Part shown: piece after piece, positions 46,607 through 57,805 of the stretch | Position numbering within the stretch: the first letter of the stretch is position 1 | Layout of the letters: each line of letters opens with the position of its first letter | DNA from: Ilyonectria destructans | Taxonomy: Eukaryota > Ascomycota > Sordariomycetes > Hypocreales > Nectriaceae | Direction: 5' to 3' | Assembly (NCBI GenBank): GCA_020740775.1 | Contig: JAHEWK010000009.1 | Span: 124,001 to 188,000, forward strand | DNA: 64,000 bases | Position numbers and translations under genes: made by a program | The notes under the pieces: generated by a model | Told to the model about the DNA's origin: nothing | The model's database searches: none | Seen by the model: the letters and a program-made list of their open reading frames with translations, nothing else

Positions 46607-48771
46607 ATGGCACAGCAAACCTATTCGTTCAGTAGCATACCTAGTAAGGGCTTTCACGCGGGTGGGATCCTCGCAATGCTATGACGCTAACATCATTGAC
46701 TAGACAATACCCATAAGCATTGGTACAAGGACCCTTGTCTCAAAAGAAACATCACAGAATGGTGCGTCTGCTCCTACGGTAGGATAGCAACTACTCCCGG
46801 CATGACCTGCTGACACGAGCTCATCAGTTTGGGATTGTGTCTTGTCATCTTCTATCTTGTGAGTGGTTCCAACTTCTTCAAGTCCGGAAAATAGCCCGCT
46901 GAGACATCTTGAATAGGGTTGTGAGTGTAGACTGTGGACAAAACTTTGCGTTTTATCCACCGACTGAAGTAAATCTAGACGATGCGAGCCTCCTCAACGG
47001 GCTACAGGCTATCGCCTCATGGGAGCAGTTCCTCGACCGTCCGAAAGGGCCAACACTAGGGCTCTACACTGCAACCTTGTATCTTCCATCAATACTCACC
47101 GCTTATCTGGGTGATTTTGTGTCTCAACGCTTTGGGCGGAGACTTGCCCTGACCCTGGGAACTTTTGTTGTCCTGGCTGGCAGTTTTATCAACGCCCTTG
47201 CTGTAAACCCCGGGATGTGGGTCGCTGGTAAGTCTTCGCTCCTTTGAACTGAGTCTGCTTCATGCTGAGACGCGCCTAGGTCGCGCCATCATGGGAGCTG
47301 GTGGTGGAATTGCCAAGGTGGCAGCTCCGGCTCTCATTCAGGAGATTGCCCATCCTCGATTGCGGCCGGTGCTCGCTTCCTGCTACTATCCCTTCTTCTA
47401 CCTTGGCAGTCTGCTGTCAGCGCTGTTATGTTGTAAGTCATTTGTTTTTACCCCTGAGTCATCAATGTCCTCGCGCTGAATCACATGTTTCGCAGTCGCC
47501 GGCCTCTATATCCCGGGAGAATGGTCATGGAGGACGCCATCGATGGCCCAGGCTTTCGGGCCATCACTGGTACTCATCACACTGCTCAGGTGTCCTGAAT
47601 CTCCCAGAGTGAGTTGTGAGTCCGCTTACGTGTCACATCCTTTGGCTAAGAAAGCATCGTCTCTTAGTGGCTCGTCTATAAGAACAGATCGGCCGAGGCT
47701 TCCGCTGTACTGAGCAAGCACCACGCCAACGGTATCGCCGATGACCCTCTCGTCCGATGGGAATTAGCCGAGATCCAGGCTACACTCGAGGAAGAAGGTG
47801 CCAAACATCAGATATCGTACTTGGACTTCTTCAGGACAGCCGGGAAGCGGAGGCGTCTTGTTGTTCTCTTATCCTTGTGCATAGGGTCGAATTGGGTAGG
47901 CAATGGCATCATCTCCTAGTAAGTTCGCACGCTCACAGTCACTGACACCGTTCCCCTGATCTGTTGTTTCACAGCTATCTTACGCCGGTACTTCACTCCG
48001 TTGGAATCACATCCCCGTTACAGATCACGCTCCTAACGGCTGGACTCGGTAAGTTTCAGCGTCTCGGAAGCTCAGTACATAGGCTGATGCAGGTGGATAT
48101 AGCGATCTGGAACCTCATTTTGGCGTTCGGCGCCGCACTCAACGTTGAGCGCTTTGGTCGTCGTCCGCTCTTCCTCGTGTCCATATTAGGTATGCTCGTG
48201 TCTTACTCCTTGGTCATGGGCTTTTCGGCTGGTTTTGCTTCGACCAGGAAATCCGGGCTGGGCATTGCCGTTATTCCGTCGTTGTTTCTGTGAGTCATGC
48301 TTCACACTTCGCGATGTGGTTACGGAAGCTGACATGATTCTAAAGATACTACGGCTTCTACGACATCGCCTGGACACCGCTACCGGTTCCATATACGGCC
48401 GAGATCCTGCCTTTCAAGCTACGCACCAAAGGTCTTGCCATCTTCACTTCCGTTGGGACCATGGCAAACGCTTTCAATCAGTTTGTGAATCCCATTGCTT
48501 TGCAAGCCATCGCGTGGAAGTAGTGAGTAAAATCCTTTAAATGAGAAAAGACCAAGCGACTGACCACTGAGGTAGTTATGCTGTGTATATCGCTATTCTG
48601 TTGTTCTACCTGGTTTTCGCGTATTTCATGTATCCGGAAACTAAGTACCATACTATCGAAGAAGTCTCGATGATCTTTGACAGACGGAATGGCCACATCG
48701 ATGAACTCAACGATCTCGCAATCCAAAAGGTTGAGAAGGGCACCACCGAGACGTTTGAGCACCGTGAGTAG
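46607..48771 (+). CDS. MFS sugar transporter (lactose/cellobiose permease-like)
   Basis: A plasma-membrane sugar:H+ symporter of the MFS sugar-porter family. A plausible first exon starts at the ATG at 46607 (M-A-Q-Q-T-Y-S-F-S-S-I-P). It is spliced via GTAAGG...ACTAG to H-K-H-W-Y-K-D-P-C-L-K-R-N. The exon with the first membrane helix (about 46828-46860) is poorly resolved. From about 46979 the frame is clear: D-A-S-L-L-N-G-L-Q, R-F-G-R-R-L-A-L, then after an intron G-R-A-I-M-G-A-G-G-G-I, I-A-H-P-R-L-R-P, P-E-S-P-R-W-L-V, Q-F-V-N-P-I-A-L, and the C-terminal P-E-T-K-Y-H-T-I-E-E-V. About eight exons and 500 residues. Organisation and motifs match those of the second transporter at 52549-54739. 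Divergent from the beta-glucosidase, which points to oligosaccharide uptake before intracellular cleavage. Confidence 0.87.
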
Positions 48772-48976
48772 ACTCTCCCAAACTATAGAAGCATTGCTCT
48801 CTTCAAGAGAATGTCAGAGTGGCCAGACCGCAAGCATTTGAATGAACGTTTCGATTGTAATGTACTATACAATAATGACAACAAGTTGCATACTAGTAGT
48901 ACATATTCATATCCGGAGGTCTTGGTATGAAATGTGTACACAGTGTCTGATCTGACACATACTCCCCTTCCCCTCT

Positions 48977-51718
48977 TCACCTTGCCGAGGAAAATGACCT
49001 AAAGTTGGCTTTGTCATGGGCCGTCGACCCCGATGGTGACGGGAAAAAAGACTGTGCAAAGTCGAAATAACCACCGAGGTCTAAACCTGTCTCTCCGGTC
49101 GGCATGTTTTGACCTAGGAAGGCACAGACATCAAAATCCCATTCCGGCTCTGGGAGGTTCGGATCCGGCATTACCGAGCTGTTCATGTGCCGCATCAGTC
49201 CACAAAGGTCAGAAGTCGCCCGGAATTGAGCAAGTATCACTTACCTGGCGTTTGTCGAATCACCTTCACTGTCAAGAGAAAGCCCTGCGTAACGCGTTAG
49301 ATCGCGACTGAGCTGGGCCATCCAGCCACAAATTCCGGTTGTAGACAGGTCATTTGACTCCATGAGATCAATAGCTTTCTTGAGATAGTGCAGCAAGACA
49401 AGTTTATCTACTGGCAAGGGCTGCTCGAGTCGAGTGGCAAGTATTCGAACAAAAAATACCGCAGCTTGGCTGAGTATCAGAACTAGATACTATTGACGGT
49501 GGAAGCGCATGTCAGCGAGCACACACCAATGCCGGTAGACAGGCACTCACATCTCCGCCATATCGAATAATTGGCTCGGCACCACATGAGTCGACATAGC
49601 CCTGAACAATGGACACGGCTGCTTCACATGCTCTTGCCAGATATGGTATCGGGACTTGATTCTGCTGATTCTCACCATCCACATTGGCAGCGATGAAGTT
49701 TAGCGAAAGCGAGTTCAAACACAATCGCGCATGTTCCCCATAAATCATGACGAGTTTGGTATATCTGCCAAGCGTGATGGCATCGTAAGAACCTGGAAAG
49801 ATGATGAGTGCCAAAGGTTGAAAATGCATAGATTGCGAGACTCACCACCCCACGTCCATTGACGTTGCCAGTCGTCTAATCGCGGGTTCAGATCGGACAG
49901 AAGAGCCGAAACTTTAGTCCATGCAGCGGCAGCAGGCTGAGAATTATTTGGACGGGGGTTTGGCTGTAAGCGAGCGGTGCGCAGACCGGAGATCAAATCG
50001 GTTGTTATCTGTTGCCAGGACGGTTAAGCACCCTTGCCGAGCAAGCCAAGAGAGAATCAAGAATGCAAAGCTTACAGCAGAAAGTTCTACCAGACTAGTC
50101 ACATACGTCGCAGCTGTCAGATCGACTTGAGCTGAAGACCCCAGCTTGCGTGCGACGGCGAGATATTGTCGAGGACCCGCAAGAGCAAAGGGCATCGCGT
50201 GGGGACGACCGAATCCAAGGCTAAGCGAGCTGTCATATCTGTGAACTGAAGTTAGCCAGTGGTCCAGGCATATCAAGGGTAGATGATGTATTACTGATTG
50301 ATGATCAACCAAGTGTGCCACTGGGGCAAGATGCTGTTGACCTCGCGTATGTCGTTGGCGTCGAGATTGGTAGAGTTGGCGAGGCGTAGGACGGCCGGGC
50401 AGCTCCACAACTCGGGTATTCCAATTCGATACGCCAAGCGAGTACACAGCCCGGTGATCATCCACTGATCTGCTGATTGACCATTCCCTCGAGGTATCCA
50501 CACGGAAAGCAGCAACGTAGCTTGCACGTCTGATAACTGATGTTGTTTGCGAAAGAGAACAAACCCCAGGTGCGCGCAGGCGAGATCAGCAAGAGCCTCG
50601 AGGGCGTTGACTGTAATGGGTGGCAAACTTAATATAGCAGGCTGTGTTTTCCGATAGTCAGTGTAATATCGACCGGCAATCGCGAGGATGCTGGTGAAAA
50701 GGAACGGCGATGAGGATCGAATATGGTCGAAATGGCTGTCAAGGTCTGTATACGGCTCAAGGAGTGGAAATGATGGATGACATTTCTGGAAAAACCTACG
50801 GCAGAGATGAGAGGTTCGTTATGGTCTGGTGAGTGAGCGAGTTTGCAAACAAAATACTTACAAGGTAAAAAGCGCTCTCGCCACTACTTCGCTAACAATG
50901 CCTTCTGAAACTGGTTCACTTTGCAAGTGCACCTGGGCTTTGTAGTGGGTCATGCCGAGAGTGAGGTGGGCAGTCACACCATCTGGGCTGGTGTTTGCTG
51001 GCTCTTCCGACCACGCAGTGGGATGGGACATCAAAGGTGGGAAAGGCGCCGAATCATGTTGCAAGGCGGCCCAACGGGACTCGAGACTTTCGGCCACTCT
51101 TGGGTTGACCGAGGGGCTGCGCATAGGTTCAGGAGTCATATCCATCCCGTGGCCTTGAGCGAGTGGACTGACATCGGACCGCGCAGCAAACGACGGGCCT
51201 GGGACCGCGACGGTTTGCGCGTCGGACAAAGGCGGGCTTCCCAAGCAAGGAGCGTTCCTGGCTCGCTCAAGTGCAGAGACATGGTGCCGAGCATCAGCCT
51301 CGCTGGTTGATGAGCCTGGAAAGAGTTGGTCTGGAGGGGGAGAATATGATGGCGGGCGCGCCGAGGACTGAACCGGGCTGCCCGGAGGTGGCGGACCGGT
51401 TAGGCGACTCACACCGGCTACCAATTCCGCAATCGTCTTCTCGAGTTGAGATATTCGTTGGTTTGTAACGGATGTGCTCTGTTGAGAATCCCATGCTCTA
51501 TCACCAAAGTCACACTCAGCCTTGGCTCGTTGGCAGGCGCTGCAAGGATGACCGCCCATGCAGCGGAGCTTTTTCGTTCGACATCGCTCACAAGCCAACG
51601 TAGTGCGCTGCGTTCGCTGCTTCTGCACCTGTCTCTCGTCGCCAGTTGGGGTTGAGTTGCGACGTTTGCGCGCCCGCCTGAGACCGCCGGCGTCGGCTGA
51701 GGGCGGACTGGCCGACAT
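48977..51718 (-). CDS. Zn2Cys6 transcription factor of the sugar cluster
   Basis: A nuclear zinc-cluster regulator with the ATG at 51718. A basic head of about 40 residues leads to the cluster A-C-E-R-C-R-T-K-K-L-R-C-M-G-G-H-P-C-S-A-C-(x6)-C, spacing C-x2-C-x6-C-x5-C-x2-C-x6-C. A short heptad-like segment (R-I-S-Q-L-E-K-T-I-A-E-L-V-A-G-V) suits dimerisation. A long Ser/Pro-rich linker follows, then the fungal-TF middle domain: H-P-S-F-P-L-L-E-P-Y near 50785, S-P-F-L-F-T-S-I-L-A-I-A-G-R-Y-Y, L-L-L-S-V-W-I-P-R-G and Y-R-I-G-I-P. The C-terminus contains W-D-F-D-V-C-A-F-L-G and ends at 48977. Several introns (near 50815, 50240-50295, 50010-50080, 49790-49850, 49490-49550 and 49210-49245) are inferred and not all resolved. 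It lies between the two sugar transporters, so it is the best candidate for binding the CGG-N7-CCG sites. Confidence 0.87.
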
Positions 51719-52448
51719 GAGGTCGTGTAGCTTAGTTAAATGATGTCACAGCTGGTCGGACGGGTCGCAAGAAGCGAAAACGCGGAAGAAATGATCGACG
51801 CATGGATATGATAAATCTCTTTTGCATCTCCGCTTTCTACCCCAGATCTTTCTCACAATGATGGAGAGACCGTATTATATAAGTAATCGAACCGCTTAGC
51901 GTGCTTGTCCGCCACGTGAGCAATTAAGTTAAACCACACTAAGGCTGGTTCGATCCTCGAACTGTGTGACCCACAGCATCAATAAAGGTCAACGGGTCTT
52001 CAGGAGAATCTCGTCAGGAGAACCTGGTCACAGCTGAATAATACGACCCTTTTTCACAGAAGATTTAACAGACCAACTTCAGTCATTTATTTTAGTTCGA
52101 AATCAAGAACTTCAACGCGGTCAAAATCCCCCGTTAAATGTGGCATGATACATAACTTACGCGAGAAGGGAAGAGCTTATGCAACCTTACTAACTTGAGT
52201 CCAGACTTATGATGGATGCCAAAATGAATTATATACTATCAGAACATGAATCCTTCTTTAGCGCGCTCTACGTGACCGCTGTGTACTACATGCTATTCGG
52301 AACATTTCTTCACTGTTTACTGATCATTGATTTAGAGATGTAAGAGCCAAATTGCACCATGTATGATTGAAATCGTTTATCGGGTCAAACGATACTGCAA
52401 GCTTCCTAGGTCTGTGGGAGATGTGAGGGGCCATTTTGCGTTGTTTTC

Positions 52449-52494
<46 letters not shown>

Positions 52495-52548
52495 GTGATG
52501 ATGAAAAGGCCAGAGAACAATGTGGCCATTCGATCGGGATCAGCATAT
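51719..52548. other. Intergenic between the transporter and regulator
   Basis: The promoter of the regulator and the 3' flank of the second transporter. I searched by eye for the CGG-N7-CCG motif here and did not find it. It contains the (ATG)n tract listed separately. Confidence 0.5.
52449..52505. repeat. (GAT)n/(ATG)n microsatellite
   Basis: About 57 bases of perfect ATG trinucleotides with one GTG interruption near the right end, about 45 bases beyond the stop codon of the second transporter. It is probably in its 3' untranslated region. Confidence 0.9.
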
Positions 52549-54739
52549 CTATTCCTTGCCATCGCCCTCGATTGCAGACTCAGATGCTCCTTTCTCATTG
52601 CTGGGCTTAACACCCCCGTGCTCGACATCGACGGTCTTGTCCAGGGGACGGCCCTCCCTATCAAAGTCGAAAACTCTCGAAGCATCTTCGGCCGATAGAC
52701 GCTTGGTCTCGGGGAACATAAAGAAAATGAAAAAGAAGTAGAAAATCAATATGGCAATATACACGCCGTAGCTGGCCATGTGCGGTAAGTAAATGAGCAA
52801 CAAACATCTTGGGGTGGGTATGAAGCACTCACTATCGCCATGCAATATTCTTAAGGGCGATTGGGTTAACGAATTGGTTGAAAGCATTTCCCAAGGTTGC
52901 GGTACTAGTGAAGAGGGCCATGCCTTTAGATCGGATAGAGAAGGGCAAGATCTCGACAGTGTACGAGATTGGGAGGGGGGTGTATGCTATGTCGTAAAAC
53001 CCGAAGTAGCTGGTTCGAAACAGTTAATGCGGAGCCCTTCGCTTTTTAGTTCTCAGTGAACTTACATGAAGAGAAAAGGAATAACAGCGATGCCGATTGG
53101 GCGATCTTTGGTATTGGCGAACCCTGCAGACAAACCCATAACGACAACGTATGAGCATAACATGCCTGCAGTCGATGTCAGGAACAGAGGTCGACGACCG
53201 GCCTTATCACAGTTCACAGCGGCAGTGGCGGCGAGTATCAGATTCCATAGCGCTATCAACAAGTTAGCAATGGTTTCGAAACGTTTCTCAAGATTTTGAA
53301 ACAGTGCAAAACTTACCAAGACCCGCGTTGATCAAGGTAATCTGAACAGGGGCGGTGATACCAACAGATTGGAGAATAGGTGCCAGATAGCTAAGTGGTT
53401 AGTTAGATGAGATGCCACTCCGGTGATAATGCCAAGGGTCAACATACTAGGTGATTATACCATTGCCCATCCAATTCAGGGAGCATGCCATAGCCACAAG
53501 CGTGGCCAAGCGTCTCCTATTCCCAGGCGTCCGCAGGAAATCCAATAGACTTGCTTTTTGCTGGACCGTTTCTTCTTTTATAGCAGTGCTGATTTGCTCC
53601 ATCTCGAATTGTACAAGGGCGTCGTTCTCGTCACCATTGGCATGCAGCGCGGCAAGGATCTTGCGAGCTTGTTCTTCCCGGTTGTTTTTGATGAGCCACT
53701 AGACACTTTGGTAAGCTTTTGTGACATTTTGTTCATGTCCTTGGGATGAACTTACACGTGGGGATTCCGGACAAAATACTGCAACGGTTATGACAGCGAG
53801 GGGACCAAGTATTTGTAGCAGCGAAGGAAATCGCCATCCCCAGTCACCAGGGACATATAGACCAATGACTACCAAGTGTCAGGTTAGCGTGCGATACGGC
53901 GAAGTGTAGTTGGAGATACTTGCAAGTCATCAAAGCCGCGAAGAATGACCCAAAATAGGCAAATGTTTGGTAGCAGGAGCCAAGAATAGGTCGAAGCCGA
54001 GGATGGCTAATCTCCTGAATGAGTATGGGGGCCGCGACTTTGACAAGACCAACCCCTGCTCCCATTATTGCACGACCTAAAGAGCTTAGGATTAGCCGCA
54101 GACAACCTAAACCACGAGAGACGAAAGAAGCATCTTACCACCGCACCACATGCCGATAGAGACGGCGAAAGTATTAATAAGGGCCCCAATAATAAGGACA
54201 ATGTTGGCGATGATGATACACCATCGTCGACCGAGTTTGGTGGAGAGGTAATCGCCAATGAAGGATGTAAAGATCGAAGGGATAAAGAAAGAAGCAGCGT
54301 AGATACCCAGTAGAGCACCGGTAGGATGTTTGAAGTACCTGGTGACGAAGAGTCAGAAGATCAAAGCCGTAAACTCTCAACAAGGGCAGAACATACTTCT
54401 GCCAAGAGGGCATCGCTTGAAAGCCAGTGAGGAGACTTGCTTGGTCTTGAAGTTGATTAGCAATTATTCCGCCGAGCAGGGAATCCGCATTCACTAACAT
54501 CCCTGTAAACAGTTGTCAGCCTTATAAACCATGTCAGCAGGGTAGAATCCAAACTCACATTGGTAGCAATTACAAGGCAAAGCCAAAGGCCCAAGGCCAC
54601 GTTGCGACGCAAGCCAGCATCCTTGTGCCAGTTGGGATTGGTGTTGTCTGGCAGCGAAGAGTCAACAAGAGACGCGCTGTGGCCGCTCGTTCAGGGGACA
54701 CTTACTTGACACTTCATGCCACTTGACGTTGAGGGCCAT
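52549..54739 (-). CDS. MFS sugar transporter (second copy)
   Basis: A sugar-porter-family permease related to the 46607-48771 transporter, with the same exon style. The start is the ATG at 54739 (M-A-L-N-V-K-W-H-E-V-S), spliced at GTAAGT...GCCAG to N-P-N-W-H-K-D-A-G-L-R-R-N-V-A-L and a first helix. D-Q-A-S-L-L-T-G-F-Q and W-Q-K-Y follow, then G-A-L-L-G-I-Y-A-A-S-F-F, L-G-R-R-W-C-I, G-R-A-I-M-G-A-G-V-G-L-V, I-S-H-P-R-L-R-P, P-E-S-P-R-W-L-I, Q-F-V-N-P-I-A-L, and near the end P-E-T-K-R-L-S-A-E-D. The acceptor before D-Q-A-S is ambiguous. A hydrophilic acidic tail of about 35 residues follows the last helix. About 520 residues. Three CGG-N7-CCG sites lie 180-300 bases upstream of the ATG. Confidence 0.88.
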
Positions 54740-54919
54740 TTTGGAAACGGATTCGTAGGTGATATTCGTCGCACACAATGTCTGGAGTTTCGTCGCGTAT
54801 GAATGTCTTGAGGTTCCCCATGGGGATCCGCTGCTGGGGTTTTTATCGGGGACATGATTCACTTCCAATCCTTCCTAGTCGGGTCGGGGTGCATGTGGAG
54901 AGGTAACGATTTGGAGTTT

Positions 54920-54932
54920 CGGGGAGCTGCCG
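54920..54932. promoter_or_regulatory. CGG-N7-CCG candidate site 3
   Basis: The sequence is CGGGGAGCTGCCG, about 180 bases upstream of the second transporter's ATG. It shares the CGGGGA half with site 4. Confidence 0.5.
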
Positions 54933-54974
54933 AACCAGCCTAATAGAACTCTTGCCACACGACCAAGTGAGTTT

Positions 54975-54987
54975 CGGGGAACATCCG
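54975..54987. promoter_or_regulatory. CGG-N7-CCG candidate site 4
   Basis: The sequence CGGGGAACATCCG is the exact reverse complement of sites 2 and 5. Confidence 0.6.
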
Positions 54988-55026
54988 GAGATTATCGCCA
55001 TCTACCCTATAGTGGTTTGTGATTTT

Positions 55027-55039
55027 CGGATGTTCCCCG
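55027..55039. promoter_or_regulatory. CGG-N7-CCG candidate site 5
   Basis: The sequence CGGATGTTCCCCG is identical to site 2 in the beta-glucosidase/transporter promoter. It forms an inverted pair with site 4, 52 bases apart start to start. Confidence 0.6.
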
Positions 55040-56323
55040 TGCGATGTGGAATAACCAACACCTCCCCGGGGGGGTAACTAAGCAGACTTCGCTAGCTAGG
55101 CTACCTCTCTCCTCACTGGAGAGGGGGTGATAATACCTGTAACTGTATTGTCTTTATAACTATATTTCTAGACTTTAAAATATGTATATGATTCTATAAA
55201 AGAGCTACTATATTTGTTTCAATTGTATACCATACTTTTTACTGATGCAATATACGTAAATATACACTATGGGTTAAAGGCTTAAATGACACACTTCTGG
55301 ATTCTGCACTAACACTAACACCAACACCAACGCGAAGAGCAAACGTCCGACGCAAAGAGCGAGCATCCGACGCAAAGAGCGAACATCCGACGCGAAGAGC
55401 GAACATACGACGCGAAGAGCCGATATGGAAAAAGCCGGCTAGATCAAGGGAGAGGGCAGTTTTAGTCTTGGCGGGTTATGTTGCTGGATTAAGAATAGTT
55501 AGCTCCATCCATTGGCTGAGAAAGTAGCCCTTACGTCATACTCTGTCTTGGCTTTAGACGTACCGAGCTCTCATTACTTAGCAGCTTAAGAGTCCCTAAT
55601 AGGCCTAGTTTACCACTTAACAGACAGAACTAACCACAATGCCAAATTCTACTTAAATTCTACTATCAACTAGCCTATACCTACCTACCAGAGTGTGCAT
55701 TTCCCTTTTGTTGGTCAGTCTGACGCTGCGATATAATATGATGACCATTTAATATTGCAATGCTGATATGTAATGTACTATCGTAATATGTCCAGCAACA
55801 GCCATTGGCACCTTGGCTCACTCTGTCAAGGGTCTAATTACGTGAGGAATTACATCATACGCCGCCTCGTCCAGCCGCTGTGCTAGATCGTTCGTCTACG
55901 GCACTACCTCGCAGACTGTCTTACCCGCAGGGCGACATAATCGGCATGAGGCTATGAAGCACGGTCAGAGGATCTCTGTAAATACTAGCACCATTGTAAA
56001 CCGATGCTTCGCTCATCGGTGATGGGACTTTGTTACATATCGTCCTTCATAATTTTCTCGTAGACTTCATTGGGCTTCTGCTGTTACTTTGAATCAATTT
56101 CCCCAGTGATGATCCTTAGGCCATGTGAGGTTCACATTGGGTGAAGGATTATGACGTTGCACTGATCTGATACTGTCACACCTGGGACCATCGAAGTAGC
56201 TTTAAGTGAATAAAGTTGCATTGCAGGCTAGAGGGCTAGGTAGACATAGGCTCCAGATTCTATCTTAAGGGATGTTCATGTGTGTATATGGGGGTTTCCC
56301 TCACTCCTTCTCTCCTCTTGATT
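55040..56323. other. Intergenic with minisatellite
   Basis: No gene is supported. The 20-base tandem repeat lies at 55331-55430, and a short AT-rich patch at about 55140-55300. The right end is the 3' flank of the DUF3533 gene. Confidence 0.45.
55331..55430. repeat. 20-base minisatellite, five copies
   Basis: Five units with an exact 20-base period start at 55331, 55351, 55371, 55391 and 55411. The unit is CGCGAAGAGCGAACATCCGA with one to three changes per copy. The last copy is degenerate after its first ten bases. Confidence 0.93.
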
Positions 56324-57805
56324 TTAGATTTTGGCTTCACCATCCCCTATGGCAATATCGTCAATCACTGTCCGGCTATCGCTCCCTTCCCGCAGCCTCC
56401 CAATTTCACGACTGGATTCAATATCGTAAGGCTCTTCTCTTACAGGCGTGCCCATTCTACTGGGCCTATTTGCGGAAACTCTAACCAACACACGACCCCG
56501 ATCCTGAGTACTCTCATCGCTCAAGTCCCTTGATAGTTCATCAAGATCGAGTTCCTTCTCCCTTGCGCTGTCTGCCGCTGCCAAACACCTCTTTCGTACA
56601 GCCCATGCACTGCTGAAGTGACCAAAAAACCACCAGGACAAGAGGATAGGCAGTGCGGTCTCATTTCGGTGCTTGCAGCCACCAGACCATATATCCATGA
56701 GCAAGAGCCAGGTCTCATGTGCAGGCAACGCATAGCCCCAACGATAAAAGCCTGCTGATAACTCATAAGGATAGACCGTACTGGAAACATTGAGAATAAC
56801 CCAAGTCAGCATGAAGAATGCGAAGAACTTGATGGGTATCACTGTCTCCAGCAGTGTATCGACAATGACATAATTAACTTCCATGTAAAGCCATACGCAC
56901 ATCCATGTCTCGGCAAACTCGCTACCCGATACGGTCCAGTCTTCGCGGAAGGTCCAGATGTATCCCGCCATGCCTAGAGCTCCAAGGAGAGTATGTATCT
57001 TGCCGATAATTAATCTGGTAATGTATACATCTCGTTTCGATAGTTTGGTGAATACCCTAGCCTCGGCAAAAATTCCATTAAGAGCCATTAAGAAGAAGAA
57101 TTGCATAAGAGGAGGCATGACCATTGAGACGGTATTCAAAAGAACACGTGATCCGTGGGTGGTTGGCATGATAATTGATGAGGATGCCTGAATGGGGTTG
57201 AGGAATGCAGAGGACGAGACGGGGTTGGTGAAATTAACTGTGTTGGGAGTGTCGGGGTCGATGCTGTAGTATACACGAGAGGCGGCACCGATGAGCGTCT
57301 GGAGGCTGGACTCGATCATGGCTGAAGTAACAACTGGGTAATAAGCGCCATCGTATATATATGAAATAGCGTCGCTTGCGTTGTACTCGGTATTCTTGCC
57401 ACTAATGGCCGCCGCCAGTCTGTCTGATGCACCGGGATGAGTGTAAATAGCCGCCCAGTAACCTTCCTTGCAGACCGCCCCGCGAAGGGAGTCTTCTGTA
57501 GGATACTCGGAAGCCGGGCGGTACTGGAGCGTTGGGAAGGCATCCCCTTTGAACCCCTGATAGGCTTTCGAGAGAGCCTCACCGATGTCTCCGCCGTCGT
57601 AGTTGATGGCCAAGACTCGTAGAGCATGGACTCGAGAACCCGATTTGAAGAGGGCTCCGTAAAAGTAAAGCATATTCGCCAGGAAAAGGATTTGGACAAG
57701 GATACAAACAACAGCTGCAGGAATGATAAACCGTTTCCATCTCTTTGACCAGAACGGAGATCGAAGCGGTTGTCGGCCGGGAGATCGGCTAGGGATAATC
57801 GCCAT
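56324..57805 (-). CDS. DUF3533 (SNG1-type) membrane protein
   Basis: An intronless membrane protein of about 493 residues. The first ATG in frame is at 57805 (M-A-I-I-P-S-R-S-P-G); the stop is at 56324. One N-terminal helix follows a basic stretch (F-I-I-P-A-A-V-V-C-I-L-V-Q-I-L-F-L). A large extracytoplasmic loop comes next, with D-G-G-D-I-G and S-Y-I-Y-D-G-A-Y-Y. Five to six C-terminal helices include P-L-M-Q-F-F-F-L-M-A-L-N-G-I-F and W-V-I-L-N-V-S-S-T-V-Y-P, then W-R/G-Y-A-L-P-type residues (R-W-G-Y-A-L-P-A) and an acidic hydrophilic tail. This matches the DUF3533 family, to which yeast Sng1 (nitrosoguanidine resistance) belongs. The role is presumably membrane transport or stress resistance. 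It is not obviously tied to the sugar cluster. Confidence 0.88.
   Translation of the reverse strand: MAIIPSRSPGRQPLRSPFWSKRWKRFIIPAAVVCILVQILFLANMLYFYGALFKSGSRVHALRVLAINYDGGDIGEALSKAYQGFKGDAFPTLQYRPASEYPTEDSLRGAVCKEGYWAAIYTHPGASDRLAAAISGKNTEYNASDAISYIYDGAYYPVVTSAMIESSLQTLIGAASRVYYSIDPDTPNTVNFTNPVSSSAFLNPIQASSSIIMPTTHGSRVLLNTVSMVMPPLMQFFFLMALNGIFAEARVFTKLSKRDVYITRLIIGKIHTLLGALGMAGYIWTFREDWTVSGSEFAETWMCVWLYMEVNYVIVDTLLETVIPIKFFAFFMLTWVILNVSSTVYPYELSAGFYRWGYALPAHETWLLLMDIWSGGCKHRNETALPILLSWWFFGHFSSAWAVRKRCLAAADSAREKELDLDELSRDLSDESTQDRGRVLVRVSANRPSRMGTPVREEPYDIESSREIGRLREGSDSRTVIDDIAIGDGEAKI

Noticed and set aside
51940..51975. GGTTCGATCC-like word resembling a tRNA T-arm
   Set aside because: No acceptor-stem pairing or other tRNA arms could be built around it, and the same word type occurs by chance elsewhere.
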